Positions 56,654-64,000 of a stretch of DNA of 64,000 nucleotides are shown in pieces. Position 1 is the first letter of the stretch; each line of letters starts with the position of its first letter. This DNA comes from Limonium bicolor (lineage: Eukaryota > Streptophyta > Magnoliopsida > Caryophyllales > Plumbaginaceae): the NCBI GenBank assembly GCA_023374045.1, contig CM041776.1:138325296-138389295 (forward strand), read 5' to 3'. The notes under the pieces are model-generated. The model was not told where the DNA came from. It ran no database searches and worked only from the letters and a program-made list of their open reading frames with translations. Position numbers and translations under genes: made by a program.

Positions 56654-57504
56654 AGACCACATCACTAATACTAAGTTACGGTCTGCATGACTGGAAACAG
56701 CCTTCAACCAAAACTCACATACAATACAAGATACAATTCCGAATACCGAGTGTCTACAACAAAATTACCAAATCATAAACTAAGAGTTACATCTCGGGTT
56801 TAGTAACAACCCATATATTACACTTACTACCACAAACTTAAAAGTCATGCCCTGATGGACTACCCCCATGGTAGCCATCCCGCCTACGCTCCGTTATCGT
56901 CCGGCACAATACCTGAAAAATTTGGGTTGTAAAGGACTCAGCAAACTACGCTGAGTATGAACGTGTGTAGCCCGTATGTTTCCGAGCCACACGACTACTT
57001 GGTCGAATATTATTAAGTCAATTTACATGCTATAATAAAGCAGTAAAGCACACCAAAATATATCATGATATCATACACACTTTAAGGTAGCATAGCAATG
57101 TCAACAAACATCCAAGCATCACAAGCTGGCATCATAGCACATCAAACATGCAACCAAGCATAACGAGCTGCTAGTATAGCAACAACAATCAGGTAAGTAA
57201 TAAAACGTGTGCATAGGTATATTATACCCATGATCCTCACTATGGGATCCTACGAGCGTTGTGTGTTTTCATTTCCTTTCTCTTGTTCCCGTAAAGTTTA
57301 TTTTCTTTCTCTTTCCTTGCACCAGGCCTGGGGATGTAATTTAGATCCCGTGACCATCTCATGTAGGTGCCAATCTTTCCTTGTTTCTTTAAGGGTTATT
57401 TGTGAATTCTTTTATCACCACCATTTGGGGAACGTCTTCTTCATAGCTAATCCTCCATTCCCGGATAGCTCTCTATCTCTCTGTTGTTTTTAAATGTTAC
57501 GAGC

Positions 57505-57935
57505 CACTGCCCCGGATACCAAGGTTCCATCTCCCTATTCCTTTTCAATGTTACAAGCCTCTGCTCCGGATACAAAGGGTCCGTCTCCCTATGACTTCCA
57601 ATGTTCTGGTCTCTACCCCGGATACAAGGGTCCGTCTCCCTATTCCTTTTCAATGTTACTAGTCTCTGCTCCGGATACAAAGGGTCCGTCTCCCTATGCC
57701 TTCTAATGTTCTCTGTCTCTACCCCGGATACAAAGGGTCCGTCTCCCTATTCCTTTTAATCTTATTGGTCTCTACCCCGGATACGAAGGGTCCGTCTCCC
57801 TTTTCCTTTTAATCTTATTGGTCTTACCCCGGATACAAAGGGTCCGTCTCCCTATTCCTTTTTAGATTAATGGTCTCTACCCCGGATACAAAGGGTCCGT
57901 CTCCCTACTCATTTCTAAAGGGTATTGGCTTATCA
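57505..57935 (-). repeat. 53 bp minisatellite with GGTCCG core
   Basis: Eight copies of CCGGATACAAAGGGTCCGTC near 57513, 57566, 57618, 57671, 57724, 57778, 57829 and 57882 (spacing 51-55 bp), preceded by a decayed copy near 57455. The frames at 57447-57706 come from the repeat. Confidence 0.85.
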
Positions 57936-58400
57936 TTACCTTTGATATTGTGGGTGTCTTTAGAGGTCCTCTATAGTTAAGAGGAGTTTTCCCTTTATGT
58001 AGTTCCTTTGGTTTGTTCACGAAGTTCGTTGTGTTTCATCTCAAGGATTCATCAACGAGAAGGGACTACACTACTGTGTGCGCAAGCAATATGCACAATA
58101 ATAGCAAGCAGGTAAGCAAGGAAAATAATCAATCCATTCCATGCCTTACACAAGCTCACAACAGACAAATAAGCACTGTAAAACAAACATCCGTTTTCAT
58201 GCATTAGTCTTGTGGTCATAGTCAAACAAGGCACACAACAACACAAGCCGTGTAACACAGCACATACGAACCACACATGTCCATACCTTACAGTATTTGT
58301 CATAGATACTTGCACGAGGGTTCCCCGCTGCTCGTGGGACTCACTCCTGTAATAATTATTCGAACGGGTTAGATCGTTCGATCATGCGTCATTGTTCTTA

Positions 58401-61400
58401 GCGCTACCTATAACTATTACTGGGCCTAGACATTATAACTTGCATCGTTAGCCCCCTTCATTTTTTGATTTGGACTCACCGCTTTAGCCCAAGCGGTACC
58501 GTGTTGATTTATTCGGTTTGTTGTTCACCTACCTTGAAACATCGGACTATACTTTCTTTGTTATATTAGACTCCCATTTTCTTTACCTTACCTCCCATAA
58601 TACCCAGGCTTAGCCAATACCACTTATCGCCCCTAATACCAAATAGTAACCTTGGTTGTTCTGGGTTTACCCCCCTATTTTATATATGACCGTGTAGATA
58701 ATAGGCTTCCAAAAGGTTACTAGTTAACCACTTAGTTCATTTTAAGTGTTTTATACTTACACCATTCTTTCGTTATTCCTCCACGCTTCCTTCCTAGGCC
58801 TTACTAATAGTTCTAAGCTCATCCGCTTACAAGGTCAGCCCCTGATCTACGTCATTTTTTTTTCCGACTAATCCTAACACATAATCTAGACGCACTTGTA
58901 AGTCATTGCCTACAACTCCACCAGCCTCACTTCCCTACTAGGTTCGTATACGTTTTCGGTTCTTTGTCTTTGAGTACTCTAGGACTCTTTTCTAAGTCAT
59001 CCCCATAAGTCACCAACTAGACCATTGTTATCAGATTCTTATGTCTTTAATCTTACTATGTTACAGCTTTATCCCCTAAAACCTTAACATACATTTAACT
59101 AGTTAATATGTCCTACTTTGGCTGATGACTAGCGCAGCTTTCAGCATTAACATGTGACAGATCTAACCTGATCAAGTTTCAAATTCTGTTATGGTTTCCA
59201 GGCTGCTATACCAGATTCTCGGTACTCATGTGGTAAGGTTTTCTAACACCCAAACTCAATTATCAATCCGGTTTTACTTATTTGCTTTGTTTAACAAGCT
59301 TATGACATTATTCCTCCTAGTCCAATAAATTTATCCTAGGTTAATGGTCATACTACTACAGCTCTCCTACTACTCTGCAACTGGCTATACCGAGATGTCA
59401 TGTTACAGATTTTTATGGAATCACTCGGTGTGCACTTCCCATCTACTCCCTCCTTTAATACACCAAACAGTGTTGTAAATTCCTTTAGCAAGTGCACAGA
59501 CTCAGTTAAGTGCTTAGGCAATATTGTAGACTCACCATCGAATTATTACTACCCTTATACACCTTCTGTCACGCAGTTATACTGAAACGACAAGCTGTAG
59601 AAACTGAAAACACCAAATCGGTATGTCTCCTCTTCAGTCTGTCATTTTAGTTCATTAAACTGACTTCTATTTCTTTCCCAACATGTTTAACCATTTAGTC
59701 GCATGTTTCAGCAGGGTTTTAAGCTTACGATCATTCTAAAACCTCACTGAACTCCCTTAAACTCTCCTATGCTGAAACGAAAAACTATAGAAGACTGCAG
59801 CACTAATCGGTGTTCATTCTTTTAGTCTCCCTCTCTGTTCATTAATCTGTATGTTAATTCTACCCCAAAGCTTTTACCCATGTAGCCAACTGTATTAGGA
59901 CAGTCTTGAACTCAAAAACAACTCAATGCAACAATGATAACACCCTTGAAACGTTTTATACTGAACCAACAAATTGCAGAACTGCAACCACCCAAACTCG
60001 GTATCTTCTTCTCTACCTGCCCTTTTTATTCATTAACATGACTACTAGTTTCCTACTAGACAAGACAGGGTTATGTAATGTAATCTGCCTTCTGTCTGTT
60101 ATGTTATATTACATAGTGTATAGTTAGTATAGCTTAGTCTGGTAAATGTTTGCGCATGTACACGTGCACCACTCTCTCCCAATATGTATACAACCGTTAG
60201 CTTAGTTTCTGAACTTATTAACCTACCATTGTAACCTTTAATAAGAAAAGTTGCAGACTTTAGACTAACTTCTGCACTAGTTTTCGTTAGCTGTTTGTCC
60301 CAAATTTTCTCTAGACCCATTTACTTGTTGTTCAACCACAAAGTAGCTGGCAATTAGTTATTTAATGCAGTAGTATTCACCCAGAGTAAATCCATCCCTA
60401 ATAGACACTAGGAAGCAACAAGGTTTAAAACCAGGTACGTTTAAATTTCCTGCTGCTATTTAAGCAGTTCCCAACCAGCTTCGACACAAGGAAACACCAT
60501 GTTTCAATCCAGATGAATTCCATGTTCTGCTGTTAATAAAAAAATTCGCAACCAGTTTTTTTTTTCAGTCGACACTAGTTCATTACTCTAGGAATAGGTC
60601 TGCATATTTTCGGCATTTTCCTTTCAGAACTCAGGCATTAAAACCCAATGCTTAATTACCAGACCACCAACATGGTCACTCTACCACGTCTAGCAAATTT
60701 CCCAAATCGTTGTTATCAGACTATCAGGCACTTCAAACTGAAGCGTAAACAAGATTAAGTATAGTTGGAGGGTTTGAGTTTGATTACAACCTTAGGGGCT
60801 TTGGGGCTGTTTCCTTGGGAAGCTCTTGGGATTACTCGGTATATTTCGCACCTCGGTAGATTTTCAAATGGAATCTGAGCAGGTTGTTGCTCTGGGACCG
60901 GCAGAGCACGTCCAGTTGCTGGGAAGCTAAGAAGATAGGGAAGAGGAATCAGCAGTCCATTCTCAGACAGAGTAGAGCAAAGAGAGCATCGGGAGTAAAA
61001 ACACAACCAGGAGCATTTTACCTTGCGCTAGAAATACCAGCAGGGATTAGGATAGATCCTCTTGTTCCAGAACTTCCCGAGGTCTCACCAGAGGAGTTGC
61101 ATGCAAAATGCTTGTGCGGGACATGCAAGAGATTAGGGGGGGGGTTAAGTAAAACTCTCGGACATTAAACAAGAACAAGACGGGAAGGTGTTAAACAGGT
61201 AGTTTTGGAACTCTACCTTGTCTGATTTTTTTTAAAAGAGAGTCCAGCGATTCCCAGGGGCTTTTGGCACGCTTAATGAGTGGAGCTTGTTGTGTTGTGT
61301 CGACTCGCTCCAGATTTTCAGAAGTTGGACACCCACTTCCAGACATGCACGAGCAGAAATGGGGAGAGCTCGAGTCTCTGATGGGAACGTGAGAGAATCA

Positions 61401-61950
61401 ATGGACAATGTGGGTGATCTTTAACCAAGGAACCGAAGAGAAAAAAAATGAAGAGCAACGTTAGTACAACCGGGAGTTACCTTGCGCAACTGGGCAGAAG
61501 GAATTGGAGAGTTTCTGGACATTGCATGGTGGTTTGCAAAGACATTCTTACTCGAGGGAAAACTGAAAGACCGGAACACAATTAGTTTTCGGACATTCAA
61601 AGCAGAAGAAAGATGAGTAGTGAAACAGCCAAAGTTTCGACTAGCCGTCCTTGCCTTTGGAGGATTTATGGAGCCGATCCTTGTTCAAGGACTCTTTGAA
61701 GATTCGAACAGATAGCTACATGCAACCTTCCTCGGTGAAAATGCAAGAGTTTTGAGGAGTTGAGCAAGAAGTTTCAGGCAGAACATGAGGAAGTGGGGAA
61801 TAATTTCTTGAAAATCAGTAAAGGTCGCATGCCTAGGGGAGATGGAAGAAATTGAATGGTCTGTTGAGTTGAGCTGTGCAGACGTTATATTGTGAGTGGT
61901 TAGAGCAGGTGAAATTAACATAAAAGAAAGAAATTAAAAAAACTCAAAAT
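58401..61950. other. Unassigned non-coding repeat-like DNA
   Basis: No protein domain. A diverged repeat of about 170-190 bp is visible three times (near 59570, 59765 and 59935; shared phrases CTGAAACGA, TGCAGAA and TCGGTAT). Pyrimidine-rich text suggests the transcribed part of a minus-strand LTR. The rest I cannot interpret. Confidence 0.4.
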
Positions 61951-62790
61951 AAACGTCGGGCTGCAAACAAATCCCGGTCGCAGTAGTATAGTGAAAATGT
62001 AAGCAACCGGATGTCGAACCGTGGGACTAATGTACATATAATAGTACCTAAGCGTGTCACAAAAGGGGGGAGGATTAATTGACTTGTAAGTAAAAAGAAA
62101 GAATAAAATAAACTAAGTTGACAGATAAATAAAATGGAACTCTGGGTCAGGTTAATATAATCTGCATAATCAAGCTATCTCTACTGGTTTAATAATTTGG
62201 CAAGGTTCTTGTAATTATCTTAAGGACTAAGTCATAGCCTCATAAGAACTCGTTCACCTGTAATGCAAGGTTCTAATCAAGGTTCAAGCAAAAGCCTGCG
62301 AACGGCAGAGGAGTATTGAGGAATTACATTTGCAACTGAATACTAACTTACTAAATCATAACAAGTTTCCTCCAGTTTTACGCCTTAATTAACCTGTCTA
62401 TTTATCACCTGATCTGATCAAAATAGACTTAGTAGAGCAATTTAATAAATTCGCGAGATCTATTAAAAAGGGGAGATGACTTTTAAAACGTAACAAACTG
62501 TATATAAATAAACCAGTAGAAATATTGCACAATTAATACAAACATATAATAACCATTCCCAGAGCGTACGTAAACTAGCCTAACATATTAAACAGATAGA
62601 TAGAGAAGAGAGTAATAGAAATCATCCGTAATCACTCCGTCTCACTCTGCTATTTTGTGTACGTAGGGCTAGAGGTGAATTTGGTGGACTGTAAAATAAA
62701 TAAAATGGAGAAGGCGGGAGAAGAGAAATGAGATGGTGGTGAAGTGGTCGTGGATGGATTGGTGAATTCGTGAGTGATTTATTGAGTGAA
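61951..62790. other. Unassigned AT-rich region
   Basis: AT-rich, no credible frame. The wording near 61980-62070 (GTCGAACCGTGGGACTAATG) resembles non-coding leaders of other plant retroelements, but I cannot place it. Confidence 0.3.
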
Positions 62791-62799
62791 GCTCGTGGG

Positions 62800-62809
62800 T
62801 TTATATAGA
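62800..62809 (-). promoter_or_regulatory. TATA-like box on the minus strand
   Basis: TCTATATAAA on the minus strand, followed by a pyrimidine-rich leader (62790-62600). About 90-440 bp upstream lies the GC-rich palindromic block, so this looks like a real or former promoter reading left. Confidence 0.5.
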
Positions 62810-62889
62810 CAAAGAAAGAAGAAAGCAGAGAAGATAGACAGACGCGTGAGGCGGTGGAAGATTGAGCTCGTTGATTGCTCTCATTGATT

Positions 62890-63260
62890 GCAGGGGACAG
62901 ACAGCTGAAGACGGGGAGCGAAATAAGGTAGGCGCCGACGACAGTGGACGAGTTGCAGCGCGAGTTGCAGACGAACAAGATAAGCTCGCGCAACATTCAC
63001 ACGCGTGCTTGCCTCACGTCTGCCTGCGCCTCTGTTCACGTCCGCCTGGTTAAGAGGCAGTTGCTGCTCACGTCCGCCACCAAGACCGCCAGATAACAGG
63101 CGGTTGCTGCTCTCACGTCCGCCACCAAGACCGCCCATTAAGAGGCGGTACTCTTTGTTATGTCCGCGAGGCGGTTGCGCCTCTCTAGACCGCCCATTAA
63201 GAGGCGGTTGTCTCTGTTGTCCGCGAGGCGGTTGCGCCCCTCTAGTCCGCCAGTTATCTC
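62890..63260 (-). repeat. GC-rich palindromic repeat upstream of the TATA box
   Basis: Contrasts sharply with the AT-rich surroundings. GTCCGCC and GGCGG words repeat at 37-56 bp spacing (near 63040, 63082, 63117, 63163, 63219). Hairpins such as ACCGCC-cattaaga-GGCGGT occur at 63129-63148 and 63190-63209. The overlapping 80-120 codon frames on both strands are artefacts. Confidence 0.6.
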
Positions 63261-64000
63261 GACGTGTTGTCGTGAATTATTTCTTCTAACTTCGACGGCT
63301 CTAGATTGTTCGTTTGGGCTCCGTTTTTCGAGCCGTTTGCGTCTATGTGTTCGTCTCTTTATCTACTTTAGTCCCAGCTTGGTTTTCCTCATGTTAAACC
63401 AATAAATTAGTGAGATAATAATAAAACATAAACTAGAGGAAAACTAACCGAAGTGGAGAAATGAGCAAGAAAAGTGTTAATATTATATATGAAATACACC
63501 TATAAATCATGCTCATTTGGACACTTATCAAGCTGCAGACACACGCGAGGAGAGAACAGGGGCAACGGTTAGGACGGGGAAGTAATTAGCATGTAAGGAG
63601 TTAGAGGAATTAACGGGTTGTTTGGTATATCAAAGTAATACATGAGCTGATGGGTTTCGGACACTTCTAGTGTGGGGGATGGTTAATTATTAATCCATTT
63701 ATATTATACATATAAGTATTGTAGTGAGGCAATAGAGTTAAGTAGTACATAGGTAGCTAGTTTAACATTTAAGTCCAGGAATATAAAACGGTGGGCACAA
63801 ATACTTTTTGTTATAATGTTACTAGTACATGTTTGTATCCGGTAACGTAGTTCGTATATTATACCCCTATAACATATGTTATTTAGTACCATTGTTATAT
63901 GTCAACGAGTACTTCATATATTTCAGTTTGCATAGTGTGCCACACTTGTTTCGTAGACAAAGATCCTAGCGTGGAATAATTTGTTTTGCTCACTGTGTCA
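63261..64000. other. No recognisable feature
   Basis: AT-rich sequence. TGAAATACACC at 63488 weakly resembles an LTR start but has no polypurine tract before it. I see no gene or clear repeat. Confidence 0.4.

Larger units (their letters stand above)
56528..58400 (-). repeat. 3' end of a minus-strand LTR
   Basis: TGTAACACCC at 56528 is the reverse of the usual GGGTGTTACA end. In the sense direction a terminal hairpin lies 104 bases before the end (56632-56653), and a CTCAGC/GCTGAG hairpin followed by TTTTTCAGGTA at 56966-56910. The LTR start is not found, so the right limit is arbitrary; the element may continue to the end of the window. Confidence 0.6.

Noticed and set aside
62622..63405. 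Several overlapping 60-124 codon frames on both strands near the right end
   Set aside because: They overlap each other and the GC-rich repeat; none has a recognisable domain or consistent frame.
63486..63500. TGAAATACACC as another LTR start
   Set aside because: No polypurine tract before it and no matching LTR blocks after it.

Overview
The window looks like repeat-dense intergenic DNA from a flowering plant. I see no convincing host gene. Nearly everything is Ty3/gypsy LTR retrotransposon sequence, with AT-rich non-coding filler, T-rich plant-like introns and tRNA-Met-type primer sites. I infer a eudicot but cannot name a species.

Layout. (1) 1-2310: 3' end of an internal region and the start of the following LTR (element A). 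(2) 2320-2600 and 20931-22496: two pieces of a degenerate chromovirus-like interior (element B). Between them lies a giant element, 2601-20930, with 4.5 kb LTRs, a tRNA-Met primer site, a polypurine tract and no coding capacity (LARD-like). Its interior carries a diverged solo LTR of the same kind (11133-15746). (3) 22497-23070: LTR scraps. (4) 23071-27735 plus 52160-52740: one 5.2 kb LTR (element W), with a polypurine tract on its left and a primer site on its right. (5) Inside that LTR sits element X (27736-52154, minus strand, Tat/Ogre type, gag only, target duplication ATCTC). Inside X's left LTR sits Y (29228-45126, minus-strand solo giant LTR, TAAAA/TAAA). Inside Y sits Z (32090-43864, minus strand, a near-complete Tat-clade element, target duplication GTTGG). 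The insertion order is therefore W, X, Y, Z. (6) 52741-56527: decayed non-coding DNA with a 531 bp foldback element. (7) 56528-64000: a minus-strand LTR end followed by minisatellites, diverged repeats and a GC-rich palindromic block upstream of a minus-strand TATA box.

Coding content is almost confined to Z. On the minus strand it has gag, protease, reverse transcriptase, RNase H, a second 'archaeal' RNase H and integrase, broken by about four frameshifts. A 93 nt GT-AG segment looks like an intron that restores the frame. On the plus strand, between pol and the 3' LTR, is a six-exon convergent gene of the 'putative gypsy-type transposon' family ending in coiled coils. A 16-copy minisatellite separates the two convergent genes.

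The most unusual signal is structural. Unrelated or diverged LTR elements here share short hairpins at equivalent positions: before the polypurine tract, on the primer site, near the LTR end, before a CAGGTA motif, and in clusters built on GGTCCG/CGGACC. The stem sequences differ between elements while base pairing is kept. All pairings, counts and identities were read by eye; no alignment, folding or database search was run.
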